Position numbers and translations under genes: made by a program | NCBI RefSeq assembly: GCF_030268005.1 | Contig: NZ_BRZC01000007.1 | Location: 310,001 to 374,000 of the forward strand | DNA from: Microbacterium arabinogalactanolyticum | Lineage (GTDB): Bacteria > Actinomycetota > Actinomycetes > Actinomycetales > Microbacteriaceae | Direction of reading: 5' to 3' | DNA: 64,000 nt | Notes under the pieces: generated by a model | What the model was told of the DNA's origin: nothing | Seen by the model: the letters and a program-made list of their open reading frames with translations, nothing else | Database searches by the model: none | Shown: positions 36,322 to 46,364 of the stretch, piece after piece | Layout of the letters: each line of letters opens with the position of its first letter | Numbering within the stretch: the stretch's first letter is position 1

Positions 36322-37782
36322 TCAGCTCTGCAGCGACAGGGTCGCCGAGGTCTCCGCGAACGTCTTCTCTGCGAGCTCGGGCTGGTCGTTCAGCTTCTCC
36401 CCCAGCGTGGGGATCAGCTCGCGCAGCCGGGGCTCCCAGCCCGCGTACTCCTCGGCGAAGCAGCGCTTGAGCAGACCCAGCATGATCGGCACGGCCGTGG
36501 ACGCGCCCGGCGATGCGCCCAGCAGACCCGAAATCGAGCCGTCCGCCGAGGTGATGACCTCGGTGCCGAACTGCAGGTTGCCGTTGTGCATGACCTGGGC
36601 GCGCTGACCGGCCTGACGCAGCGTCCAGTCCTCGTCCTTGGCATCCGGCATGAGCTCACGCAGGTCGTCGACCTTGCGGCTGTGGTTCTTGAGCAGCTCG
36701 GTCACCAGGTACTTGATGAGATCGAAGTTGGTGACCGCGACCTTCAGCATGCTGAACAGGTTCGAGGGACGCACCTGCGTGACGATGTCCCAGTTCGAGC
36801 CGTTCTTCAGGAACTTCGGGCTGAACGTGGCGAACGGTCCGAACAGCACCGAGGTCTCACCGTCGACGACACGCGTGTCCAGGTGCGGGACGGACATCGG
36901 CGGGGCGCCGACGGTCGCCTTGGAGTACACCTTGGCCTGGTGCTTGGAGACGATCTCGGGCTTCGTGGTCATGAGCCACTGGCCGCCGATCGGGAAGCAT
37001 CCGTAGCCCTTGATCTCGGGGATGCCGCTGTTCTGCAGAAGCTTGAGGGCCCAGCCGCCGGCGCCGACGAACACGAAGCGCGCCTTGACCTGGCTGGGGG
37101 TGCGGCCGACCGTCTGGCGGTTCTTCACCAGCCAGGTGCCGTCCTTCTGCTTCTTGAGCGAGCGCACCTCATGGTTCGGGAGCACCTGCACGCCGGAGCT
37201 CTTCAAGTGATCGAAGAGCTGGTGGGTCAGGGCGCCGAAGTCGACGTCGGTGCCACCGGTGACGCGCGTCGCGGCGAAGGGCGCGTCCGCGGTGAGCCGC
37301 TTCTCCATGAGCAGCGGCGCCCACTTGTTGATGACGCGGGAGTCCTCGCTGTACTCCATGTCGGCGAACAGCGTCTGCTTCGACAGCGCCTCGTAGCGCG
37401 TCTTCAGGAAGGAGACGTTCTTCTCGCCGCGCACGAAGGTCATGTGCGGAGTCGGGTTGATGAACGTGTCGGGCTCGCTGAGCACGCCGCGGTCGACCAG
37501 GCTCGACCAGAACTGCCGGCTGAGCTGGAACTGCTCGTTGATCGAGACCGCCTTGCTGACGTCGACGCTGCCGTCGGCCGCCTCCGGCGTGTAGTTCAAC
37601 TCGCAGAGCGCGGCGTGCCCCGTGCCCGCGTTGTTGAACGCGTGCGAGCTCTCCTCGGCGACGTCGCTGAGTCGCTCATAGGCGACGATCTTCCAGTCCG
37701 GCTGCAGTTCGTGCAGCAGGGTACCCAGAGTGGCGGACATGATGCCCCCACCGATCAGAACGACATCGACGGTTTCAGTCAC
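36322..37782 (-). CDS. mqo: Malate:quinone oxidoreductase
   Basis: 486-aa FAD enzyme oxidising malate to oxaloacetate with quinone as acceptor, a membrane-associated alternative to malate dehydrogenase. FAD-binding GGGIMSATLG at 11-20; typical Mqo segments YERLSDVAEESSHAFNNAGTGHA and GASPGASTAVPIML. Full length for the family. It forms an isolated unit with tdk downstream. Confidence 0.96.
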   Translation of the reverse strand: MTETVDVVLIGGGIMSATLGTLLHELQPDWKIVAYERLSDVAEESSHAFNNAGTGHAALCELNYTPEAADGSVDVSKAVSINEQFQLSRQFWSSLVDRGVLSEPDTFINPTPHMTFVRGEKNVSFLKTRYEALSKQTLFADMEYSEDSRVINKWAPLLMEKRLTADAPFAATRVTGGTDVDFGALTHQLFDHLKSSGVQVLPNHEVRSLKKQKDGTWLVKNRQTVGRTPSQVKARFVFVGAGGWALKLLQNSGIPEIKGYGCFPIGGQWLMTTKPEIVSKHQAKVYSKATVGAPPMSVPHLDTRVVDGETSVLFGPFATFSPKFLKNGSNWDIVTQVRPSNLFSMLKVAVTNFDLIKYLVTELLKNHSRKVDDLRELMPDAKDEDWTLRQAGQRAQVMHNGNLQFGTEVITSADGSISGLLGASPGASTAVPIMLGLLKRCFAEEYAGWEPRLRELIPTLGEKLNDQPELAEKTFAETSATLSLQS

Positions 37783-37829
37783 CCGATAAGTCTAGCCGTC
37801 GGCATCCGTCCCGATTTCCGCGCGACGGC

Positions 37830-39044
<1,215 letters not shown>

Positions 39045-39527
39045 TCAGACCTGGTCGATGTACGTGTGGAACGGCGCGCGGAGGGCGACCCGGTCGTACA
39101 GGCGCTGGGCGTCGGTGTTGGTGTACGAGGTGATCCAGCGCACCTCGATCAGCCCCTGCTCGCGAGCGATCTCGTGCAGCCGGGTCAGCAGCGCTCGGCC
39201 CACTCCCCCGCCGCGCACGCCGGGCGAGACGAAGAGGTCGTCCAGGAAGATGGCCGTCGCGCCGCGCGACGGGCGGGCGAAACGACGCCAGTGCGCGATG
39301 CCGATCGGGGCGCCGTCGCGCACCGCGAGCAGCGCGTTCAGCTCGTGGCCGGCATCCTGCAGCCACTCCCAGACCGTGTCGATGACGGCGTCATCGTGCT
39401 CGAGCTCGTAGAAGTCGCGGTAGCCGCGGAACAGCGCGGCCCAGGCGTCGCGATCGGCCGGCTCCAGGTCACGGATCGTGAGAGCTTCCGCGCCCGATTC
39501 GGTCTTCGCCCCGGCATCCGTCGTCAT
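39045..39527 (-). CDS. GNAT-family N-acetyltransferase
   Basis: 160 aa. Acetyl-CoA-binding motif A is visible (FLDDLFVSPGVRGGGVGRAL, about 83-102), then RWITSYTNTDAQRLYDRVA. The substrate is unknown. Start taken at ATG 39527 (MTTDAGAKTE); an ATG at 39551 is in frame but has no better signal. It sits between lysC and asd, with no evident metabolic link to them. Confidence 0.85.
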   Translation of the reverse strand: MTTDAGAKTESGAEALTIRDLEPADRDAWAALFRGYRDFYELEHDDAVIDTVWEWLQDAGHELNALLAVRDGAPIGIAHWRRFARPSRGATAIFLDDLFVSPGVRGGGVGRALLTRLHEIAREQGLIEVRWITSYTNTDAQRLYDRVALRAPFHTYIDQV

Positions 39528-39552
39528 CCGACGATCGTATCGGGCCGGCACC

Positions 39553-39655
39553 GGTGCACGTCGGGCACGGATGCACGGCGAGGGAACGGATGCACGGCGA
39601 ATCCGGGGCTCCGGCCGTGCAGGCGTTCCCCGCTCGTGCAGGTGTCCCGGGCTCG
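39553..39655. repeat. Nested inverted repeat with TGCACG words
   Basis: Three direct copies of a TGCACG-centred word (beginning 39555, 39572 and 39591; the last two inside ACGGATGCACGGCGA, exact) are followed by two inverted copies (CCGTGCAGG at 39615 and TCGTGCAGG near 39635). The inner pair pairs over 16 bp with 14 matches (39582-39597 with 39615-39630), around the loop that contains GAATCCGG. It lies between lysC and the GNAT gene. No coding potential is seen. Confidence 0.65.
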
Positions 39656-39672
39656 GACGGCGTCGGGAGGCG

Positions 39673-40191
39673 TCAGCGGCCGGTGCCGGCGTGGACGACC
39701 GCTTCGATCTCGCTGTCCAGACCGTAGGCGGTGTGCACGGCCTGCGCCGCCTGAGCCAGGTCGGATCCGCGCACCACGACCGAGATGCGGATCTCGGAGG
39801 TGGAGATCATCTCGATGTTCACGCCGCCGCGGCTGAGCGCGTCGAAGAGGATCTCGGAGACGCCCGAGTGCGTGCGCATGCCCGCGCCGACGACCGAGAG
39901 CTTGCCGATCTGGTCGTCGTGCAGCAGGTTCTCGAAGCCGACCGCGGACTGCTCGGCGGCGAGAGCCTTGATGGTGCCGGCGGCGTCGGCCTTGGACAGC
40001 GTGAAGGAGATGTCGGTGCGGCCCGTGGAGGCGGCCGACACGTTCTGCACGATCATGTCGACGTTGGCGCCCGACTTGGAGACGATCTTGAAGATCTCAG
40101 CGGCCTTGCCGGGAACGTCCGGCACGCCCGCGACGGTGATCTTCGCCTGGCTGAGGTCGGTGGCGACGCCGGCGACGATGGGTTCTTCCAT
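39673..40191 (-). other. Internal start for the beta subunit of aspartate kinase
   Basis: Inside lysC, ATG at 40191 ([13 protein letters not shown]) is preceded at 5 bases by GAGGGAG (40197-40203 on the opposite strand). This yields a 172-aa product, the two ACT domains. C. glutamicum LysC makes a beta subunit of the same length from the same place, so an alpha2-beta2 enzyme is likely here. Confidence 0.7.
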
Positions 40192-40959
40192 GGCTGCTCC
40201 CTCGGATTCGCGGGGGTTCTTCATGCCCTCGCCCAGAACGTAGGTGCCCTCGGCAGACGAGAACGTGGATCGTGCGTGGATGAGCACGCGATGACGGCGC
40301 GCGTACTCGACGGCGCGGATGTACAGCACCTTGGCGCCGTTCGCGGCGAGCTCGAGCATCTCCTCGCTGGAGATGTGGTCGAGCTTGGCGGCGCGCGGGA
40401 TGACGCGCGGGTCCGCCGTGTAGATGCCGTCGACGTCGCTGTAGATCTCGCAGACGTCGGCCTTCAGCGCTGCCGCCAGCGCGACGGCGGTGGTGTCGGA
40501 GCCGCCGCGGCCGAGCGTGGTGATGTCGCGGGTGTCGCGGTTGAAGCCCTGGAAGCCGGCGACGATGACGATCGCCCCCTCGTCCAGTGCCTCGCGCAGG
40601 CGCACCGGGGTGACGTCGACGATGCGCGCCTTGCCGTGGTGCGAGTCGGTGATCATGCCGGCCTGGCTGCCGGTGAACGATCGCGCCTCGAAGCCCATCG
40701 AGTGGATGGCCATCGCCAGCAGCGCCATCGAGATGCGCTCACCGCTGGAGAGCAGCATGTCCAGTTCGCGCGGGGCGGGGATCGGCGCCACCTCGTGCGC
40801 GAGATCCAGCATCTCGTCGGTGGTGTCGCCCATGGCGCTCACGGCGACGACGACGTCGTGGCCGGCGCGACGGGTGTCGACGATGCGCTTGGCGACGCGC
40901 TTGATGCTCTCTGCGTCGGCGACGGACGAACCGCCGTACTTCTGCACGATCAGGGCCAC
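39673..40959 (-). CDS. lysC: Aspartate kinase, alpha/beta type
   Basis: 428 aa. Kinase domain with [13 protein letters not shown] at the N-terminus, and two ACT domains at the C-terminus for feedback by lysine/threonine. It catalyses ATP-dependent phosphorylation of aspartate. I chose GTG at 40959 because GGGAG lies 6 bases upstream and [13 protein letters not shown] matches C. glutamicum LysC. An internal start for a beta subunit is visible at 40191. It heads a minus-strand run towards asd. Confidence 0.95.
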   Translation of the reverse strand: MALIVQKYGGSSVADAESIKRVAKRIVDTRRAGHDVVVAVSAMGDTTDEMLDLAHEVAPIPAPRELDMLLSSGERISMALLAMAIHSMGFEARSFTGSQAGMITDSHHGKARIVDVTPVRLREALDEGAIVIVAGFQGFNRDTRDITTLGRGGSDTTAVALAAALKADVCEIYSDVDGIYTADPRVIPRAAKLDHISSEEMLELAANGAKVLYIRAVEYARRHRVLIHARSTFSSAEGTYVLGEGMKNPRESEGAAMEEPIVAGVATDLSQAKITVAGVPDVPGKAAEIFKIVSKSGANVDMIVQNVSAASTGRTDISFTLSKADAAGTIKALAAEQSAVGFENLLHDDQIGKLSVVGAGMRTHSGVSEILFDALSRGGVNIEMISTSEIRISVVVRGSDLAQAAQAVHTAYGLDSEIEAVVHAGTGR

Positions 40960-41046
40960 GATCACTCCCGGGGACGGTGGGCGGAACCGCCCAGGATCAT
41001 TGTACGGATCGGCTCCATGCCGTCCCGCGCATGTGACGGCGGTCCG

Positions 41047-41970
41047 TTACTCGACGGCTGCAGGCGCCGCCTCGGATGCCCGGGGCTTCAGCCTCCCGCC
41101 GGTCGCGGCGAACCAGCATCCGATCAGGATGATCGGGAAGCCGATCAGCAGACCGGGAGTGATCGGTTCCGCGACGAGGACCGTGCCGAGCACGATCGCG
41201 ACGATCGGGTTGATGTAGGTGAACAGCGGGGCGCGCACCGGCCCGACCTCGCGGATCAGCGCGAAGAAGGCGACGAACGCGAGCGCCGTGCAGATCACTC
41301 CGAGGAGCAGCAGTGATCCCGCGGAGCGCACGGTCGGCGGCTCGTGCGGGGTCAGCAGCGCCGCCGGCAGGTACGCCAGTCCGATCGCGAACAGCGCCAG
41401 CGTGATCGTGCCGATCGAGGGGACGTCGGAGAGCTTGTAGGCGATGACGAACGGTGCGATCGCGTACATCACGGCGGTGAGCAGGATCTCGCCGATCGCG
41501 ATCATGCTGGCCGGCTCGTGCGGGAACAGACCGGGCCCGGCGACGACCACCACCACGCCGGCGAACCCGACGAGCAGACCGCCCAGCCGGATCGGCGCGA
41601 GCGCGGACCTGTCGCCGCGCAGCAGGGCGATGATCACCGCGAACAGCGGCACCGTCGCCACCAGGAGCCCGGTGAGCCCCGAAGGCAGCTGCGTCTCGGC
41701 ATGGCTGAGGAGCAGGAAGGGCCCGCCCATCTCCAGCAGACCGAACACGAGCACCCACGGCCAGTGCTTCCAGGCCGCCTTCAGTGCGCCGCTGCGGATC
41801 GCGAACGGCAGCAGCACGAGTCCACCCAGCAGCGTGCGTCCGGCGACCACCGCCGGCGGCCCGAAGGTGTCGACCGCCTCCTTGATGAACAGGTACGTGA
41901 TGCCCCACACGAACGCCATGACGGCGAACAGGATCCAGCCCTTCCGGGTGAATCCCGCCTGCGCGTTCAC
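41047..41970 (-). CDS. EamA/DMT-family transporter
   Basis: 307 aa with ten hydrophobic segments in two EamA repeats; the first is [22 protein letters not shown] near residues 9-30. Family members export amino acids or other metabolites. Its place between recR and lysC could hint at aspartate-family amino acids, but that is only a suggestion. GTG start overlaps the recR stop (GTGA). Confidence 0.88.
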   Translation of the reverse strand: MNAQAGFTRKGWILFAVMAFVWGITYLFIKEAVDTFGPPAVVAGRTLLGGLVLLPFAIRSGALKAAWKHWPWVLVFGLLEMGGPFLLLSHAETQLPSGLTGLLVATVPLFAVIIALLRGDRSALAPIRLGGLLVGFAGVVVVVAGPGLFPHEPASMIAIGEILLTAVMYAIAPFVIAYKLSDVPSIGTITLALFAIGLAYLPAALLTPHEPPTVRSAGSLLLLGVICTALAFVAFFALIREVGPVRAPLFTYINPIVAIVLGTVLVAEPITPGLLIGFPIILIGCWFAATGGRLKPRASEAAPAAVE

Positions 41971-42560
41971 AGGCGGCGACGGCCCTCGAAGGCCCGTCCC
42001 AGCGTCACCTCGTCCGCATACTCCAGGTCGCCGCCGACGGGCAGGCCGGATGCCAGCCGCGAGACGGTGATCTCCATGCTGGTCAGCAGCCGGCTGAGGT
42101 AGCTGGCCGTGGCCTCGCCCTCGAGGTTGGGGTTCGTGGCGAGGATGACCTCCTGCACGGTGCCGTCGGCGAGACGGGTCATCAGCTGGGCGATGCGCAG
42201 GTCGTCGGGGCCGACGCCCGCGATGGGGCTGATCGCGCCGCCGAGCACGTGGTACAGACCGCGGAACTCGCGGGTGCGCTCGATGGCCGCGACATCCTTG
42301 GCGTCCTCGACCACGCAGATCAGTTCGGCGTTGCGGCGCGGATCGCGGCAGATCGCACAGCGATCCTGCTCGGACACGTTGCCGCACACCTCGCAGAACC
42401 GCACGCGGGCGCGCACCTCGGTGAGCAGCTCCGACAGGCGCGCGACGTCGAAGGACGGGGTCTGCAGAATGTGGAACGCGATGCGCTGCGCGGACTTCGG
42501 GCCGATGCCGGGGAGCCGGCCGAACTCGTCGATCAGCTCCTGGACGATGCCGTCGTACAT
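41967..42560 (-). CDS. recR: Recombination protein RecR
   Basis: 197 aa. HhH motif near [15 protein letters not shown] (17-31), zinc finger C56, C59, C68, C71 (CEVCG...CAICR), Toprim domain ([15 protein letters not shown]), and Walker-B-like C-terminus. It works with RecO/RecF at gaps. The ATG overlaps dnaX by one base (TGATG). The small nucleoid protein YbaB, often between dnaX and recR, is not present here. Confidence 0.97.
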   Translation of the reverse strand: MYDGIVQELIDEFGRLPGIGPKSAQRIAFHILQTPSFDVARLSELLTEVRARVRFCEVCGNVSEQDRCAICRDPRRNAELICVVEDAKDVAAIERTREFRGLYHVLGGAISPIAGVGPDDLRIAQLMTRLADGTVQEVILATNPNLEGEATASYLSRLLTSMEITVSRLASGLPVGGDLEYADEVTLGRAFEGRRRL

Positions 42561-45256
42561 CAGTTGAACCTCGTCGGGGGCTGATAGGGCTCTTCACGCA
42601 GGAATCTGGCTCCGAGCACCTGGCGGATCACGGCCTCTCCCCGTCGCTCGACGCCGCCGGCGGCGGGCGCGACGCGGGAGACGACCGGCGCGGACGCACG
42701 GGACTCGGCTGCAGACGGCGCCGGCGCGGCCTGCGAGGGTGCGGCGGGCGGGGCCGGGGCGGCCTGCGCGGGTGCGGACATCGCACGTGCCGGTGCCGAC
42801 GATCCGCGACCGTAGGAGGCGGATGCCCTCGGATCGTCCTGCGGACCGTCGTAGGCGGGGTCGTAGGGGGGCTCGTCGTCGAACGGAGGCGCATCGTCGA
42901 ACGGTGGGTAGTCCACCTCGGGCGGGGAGTCGATCGCGCCGTCGACCGGAGGCTGCGGGGCGGATACCGATGCCTCGGCGTCGGCCGGCTCCTCATCCAC
43001 CGGGAACTGCTGCTGCACGACGGACACCGGTGCCGAGGGCGCCGGTGCGGTGAGCACGGCGCCCGCGGGCGCCTCGGGCGCGGAGGTCGGGATCGGCGCG
43101 ACGGCCCACTCCGTCACCGCGGCGGCCGCAGAACGGGACGACGCGGATGCCGCGGGCGCACGGCCGCCGGATGCAGCGGGGGAACCGCCGCCGGACGCAC
43201 CGCCGCTGCGCACGGAGTCGCCGATCGACTCGGGCGCGCTCATCGGGTTGGCCCAGCCGGCCGCGGGTGCATCGTCGCCGGCAACCGGCTGCGGAGGAGC
43301 GGGCGCGGGCGGCGCAGGCCGGGGAGCGGACCCGCCGCCGGACGGCGGCAGCGGAGCGGGAAGGTACTTCACGGTGACGCCGAGCTCCTGCTCGATGGCC
43401 GTGCGCAGGTGGTCGGACGGCCCCTGCCCGGGTTTGGTGCCCTTGAACTTCGGCACATCGGCGGGGCTCGCGAATCCGAGCGTCAGCACACCGCTGTCGG
43501 GATCGTAGGCGAGCGGCTGAGTGCCGGTGGCCACCAGCCAGGACGAGCGGCTCGCCGTCGCGAGACGGTCCAGCACTGCTGACCACGTGGCGGCGATGCG
43601 GTCGAACGTGACCGGGCCGGTCGGGACGGCGGTCGCAGGCTCGGCGTCCGACCGCACAGGCTCCGAAGCCGACGTCGGATCGGCGCCGTCCGCCGATGCA
43701 GCGGTGCCGCTCGCGGCCGGCTCGTCGCCGGCGTGCTCGCCCGATCCGGGCGATGGAGTCGCTGATCCCGCGGTCGCATCCGCCTCGGACTCGGCAGTCC
43801 CGGCGGTTCCCGCCGTCGCAGCGGTTCCGTCGGACGGAGCATCCGCAGCCGTCGACGAGACAGGCTCGGCGGAATTCGACGTCGCGGCGGCGGATCCGGA
43901 TGCCGGCGTCGCCGCTGCGGGCGCGGACGGAGCAGCGGGAGCGGACGAAGCAGCGCCGGATGCGGCAGCACCCGAAGTGGCCGGAGCAGAACCGTTCTGA
44001 GCCGACGGGGAGGTGGCCGACGGTGACAGAGCGGAACCCGCCGCCCCCGTGCCCGAGGCGGAACCGGCACGGGCCGGCGCGGGCGCAGCGGCGGCGGGCG
44101 CCACAGCCCGAGGCGCGGTCGACTGCACCGACGCCGCCTGGCCCGAGGCATCCGCGGGCGCACCGGCCAGCACGCGAGCGACCAGCAGCTCCAGGTGCAG
44201 GCGCGGCGAGGTCGCACCGGTCATGTCATCGAGCGCCTGGCTCACCAGGTCGGCGGTGCGCGAAAGACGTGCGGGGCCGAAGCTCGCGGCCTGCGCGATC
44301 ATCCGCTCCATCTCGTCGGCGGGCAGCCCGCGCAGCACGGCCGAGGCGCCGTCGCCGACCGCCGCGATGACGATCAGGTCGCGCAGCCGCTCGAGGAGGT
44401 CGTCGACGAAGCGACGCGGGTCCTGGCCGGTCTGCACGACGCGGTCCACCGCGGGGAAAGCCGCAGCCGCATCGCCCGCGGCGAGCGCCTCGACGATCTC
44501 GTCGAGCAGGGCTGCGTGGGTGTAGCCGAGCAGCGCGACCGCGCGTTCGTAGGTCACGTTGCCCCCGTCGGATCCCGCGATCAGCTGGTCCAGCAGCGAG
44601 AGGGTGTCACGCGGCGAGCCGCCGCCGGCGCGGACGACCAGCCCGAGCACGCCCGGCTCGACCTGCACACCCTCCTCGACGCACAGCTTCTCGACGTACT
44701 CGATCATCGCCGCAGGGGGCACGAGCCGGAACGGGTAGTGGTGCGTGCGGGAGCGGATGGTACCGAGCACCTTCTCGGGCTCGGTGGTCGCGAAGATGAA
44801 CTTCACGTGCGCGGGCGGCTCCTCGACCAGCTTCAGCAGGGCGTTGAATCCCTGCGGCGTGACCATGTGCGCCTCGTCGAGGATGAAGATCTTGTACCGG
44901 TCGCGGCTGGGCGCGAAGGTGGCCCGCTCGCGCAGGTCGCGGGCGTCGTCGACGCCGTTGTGGCTGGCCGCGTCGATCTCGACGACATCCAGCGAGCCGC
45001 CGCCGTTGCGGGACAGCTCCACGCAGCTCGGGCACACGCCGCACGGGGTGTCGGTGGGGCCCTCGGCGCAGTTCAGGCAGCGCGCGAGGATGCGCGCCGA
45101 CGTGGTCTTGCCGCAGCCGCGCGGACCGGAGAACAGGTAGGCGTGCCCCACCCGGTCGCCGCGCAGTGCGGTCATGAGCGGGTCGGTCACCTGGGACTGC
45201 CCGATCATCTCCGCGAAGGTCTCGGGCCGGTAGCGGCGGTAGAGGGCTGTCGTCAC
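42560..45256 (-). CDS. dnaX: DNA polymerase III subunit gamma/tau
   Basis: 898-aa clamp-loader ATPase. Walker A GPRGCGKT at 44-51, zinc module cysteines 60, 63, 72, 75 and 78, and the DEAHMV box near 125. Residues about 365-540 and 625-860 are Ala/Pro/Ser-rich linkers, and a domain near 548-625 ([17 protein letters not shown]...) resembles the tau region that contacts the polymerase. It organises the replisome at the fork. No clear frameshift site for a short gamma form is seen. Confidence 0.95.
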   Translation of the reverse strand: MTTALYRRYRPETFAEMIGQSQVTDPLMTALRGDRVGHAYLFSGPRGCGKTTSARILARCLNCAEGPTDTPCGVCPSCVELSRNGGGSLDVVEIDAASHNGVDDARDLRERATFAPSRDRYKIFILDEAHMVTPQGFNALLKLVEEPPAHVKFIFATTEPEKVLGTIRSRTHHYPFRLVPPAAMIEYVEKLCVEEGVQVEPGVLGLVVRAGGGSPRDTLSLLDQLIAGSDGGNVTYERAVALLGYTHAALLDEIVEALAAGDAAAAFPAVDRVVQTGQDPRRFVDDLLERLRDLIVIAAVGDGASAVLRGLPADEMERMIAQAASFGPARLSRTADLVSQALDDMTGATSPRLHLELLVARVLAGAPADASGQAASVQSTAPRAVAPAAAAPAPARAGSASGTGAAGSALSPSATSPSAQNGSAPATSGAAASGAASSAPAAPSAPAAATPASGSAAATSNSAEPVSSTAADAPSDGTAATAGTAGTAESEADATAGSATPSPGSGEHAGDEPAASGTAASADGADPTSASEPVRSDAEPATAVPTGPVTFDRIAATWSAVLDRLATASRSSWLVATGTQPLAYDPDSGVLTLGFASPADVPKFKGTKPGQGPSDHLRTAIEQELGVTVKYLPAPLPPSGGGSAPRPAPPAPAPPQPVAGDDAPAAGWANPMSAPESIGDSVRSGGASGGGSPAASGGRAPAASASSRSAAAAVTEWAVAPIPTSAPEAPAGAVLTAPAPSAPVSVVQQQFPVDEEPADAEASVSAPQPPVDGAIDSPPEVDYPPFDDAPPFDDEPPYDPAYDGPQDDPRASASYGRGSSAPARAMSAPAQAAPAPPAAPSQAAPAPSAAESRASAPVVSRVAPAAGGVERRGEAVIRQVLGARFLREEPYQPPTRFN

Positions 45257-45297
45257 CCACCCAGCCTACGGCGTGCCTGGGACACGCGCTCGGCCGC

Positions 45298-46362
45298 TCA
45301 CGCGTCCAGCAGGCCCCCGGCCAGCTCCGCCACGCCGCCGAACGCGTCGCCCAGGTCGACCACCGCTCCGACCAGCTGCACCGCGTCGCCGATCAGCTCG
45401 ATCACCTGCAGCACCAGCGCGGTCGCCTCGAGCACGTCGCCGACGCCCTCCACCGCGGGCAGCCCATCGGACTGCACCCGCACGAGCTGCGCCCAGGAGC
45501 GCTCCATGCCGAACAGCACGGCATACGGAAGCAGCCGCTCGTTGAGCAGGAACCGCTGCAGGCGCTGCGCTGCGGCATCCGCCGACACGTCGCCGGAGAG
45601 CAGCGCGCCCTCCGTCGACTGCAGGAACCGCAGAGGCTCGGCCTCGGCGAGCGCCATGTACTCGCGCAGGCCGGCGAGGTGCGCCCGCGCGGGGTCGGAT
45701 GCGGGCAGGAACGTCCGCCACGCCCGCGGCACGACGACCAGCGCGGCCAGGCACACCAGCATCCCGCACCCCAGCAGGATGGACGCCGCCAGCGGCCCCT
45801 CGGCCAGCGCAGCGATCAGCAGGAAGCCGTTCCACAGCAGCAGGATCACTGCGGCGGCGCGCAGCAGCGCGACGGGCCAGTGCCGTCGGCCGGGCCGGAT
45901 CATTCCGGCAGCCTGCAGCCGCTCCCGCGCACCGTCGAGCACGGTCCTCACCCGGTGCGCGAGCGCGCGTCCGCTCGACGAGAGCCGCCGCACCCGCTCC
46001 CGGCCGGCGCCGTCGCCCAGCACGGCCTCCAGCACCTTCAGCTCATCGGCGCTGAACTCCGCGCCCTCGACGATCTCGACGCCGACTGGTGTGCGCCGGC
46101 GTGCGCGCCGACCGATGCCATCAGGCTCCTCCGCGAGCAGCCGGATCCGCCTGCCCACCGCCATGTCGACGAGCATCGCGGCGGCCGCCCTGTCGTCAGC
46201 ATCCAGCAGCAGGGCGTCGTCGAGCACCTCCGCGCCCGCGAGGGGCGCGAACTGCGGGCCCGGCGACGCCGGTGCCCGGTTCGACGCCACCCGCGCGAGG
46301 ATCGCGAGGACCAGCGCGATGAGTGCCGGGATCAATCCCAGCACGATGACGGCTACCGTCAT
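45298..46362 (-). CDS. Membrane protein resembling the C-terminal half of DUF2207 proteins
   Basis: 354 aa. One N-terminal hydrophobic helix (residues 3-25), a soluble part with VGRRIRLLAEEPDG (wHTH-like turn), two further helices (about 165-205), and a helical C-terminus ending GGVAELAGGLLDA. DUF2207 proteins usually have a longer, signal-peptide-bearing N-terminal domain of about 200 aa that is missing here. It could be a shortened relative. The function is unknown. The gene begins 2 bases after the GH65 stop. Confidence 0.6.
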   Translation of the reverse strand: MTVAVIVLGLIPALIALVLAILARVASNRAPASPGPQFAPLAGAEVLDDALLLDADDRAAAAMLVDMAVGRRIRLLAEEPDGIGRRARRRTPVGVEIVEGAEFSADELKVLEAVLGDGAGRERVRRLSSSGRALAHRVRTVLDGARERLQAAGMIRPGRRHWPVALLRAAAVILLLWNGFLLIAALAEGPLAASILLGCGMLVCLAALVVVPRAWRTFLPASDPARAHLAGLREYMALAEAEPLRFLQSTEGALLSGDVSADAAAQRLQRFLLNERLLPYAVLFGMERSWAQLVRVQSDGLPAVEGVGDVLEATALVLQVIELIGDAVQLVGAVVDLGDAFGGVAELAGGLLDA

Positions 46363-46364
46363 GC

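Noticed and set aside
42628-44370. Several long open frames opposite and across dnaX
   Set aside because: Low-complexity Arg/Pro translations that are shadows of the Ala/Pro-rich linker of dnaX.
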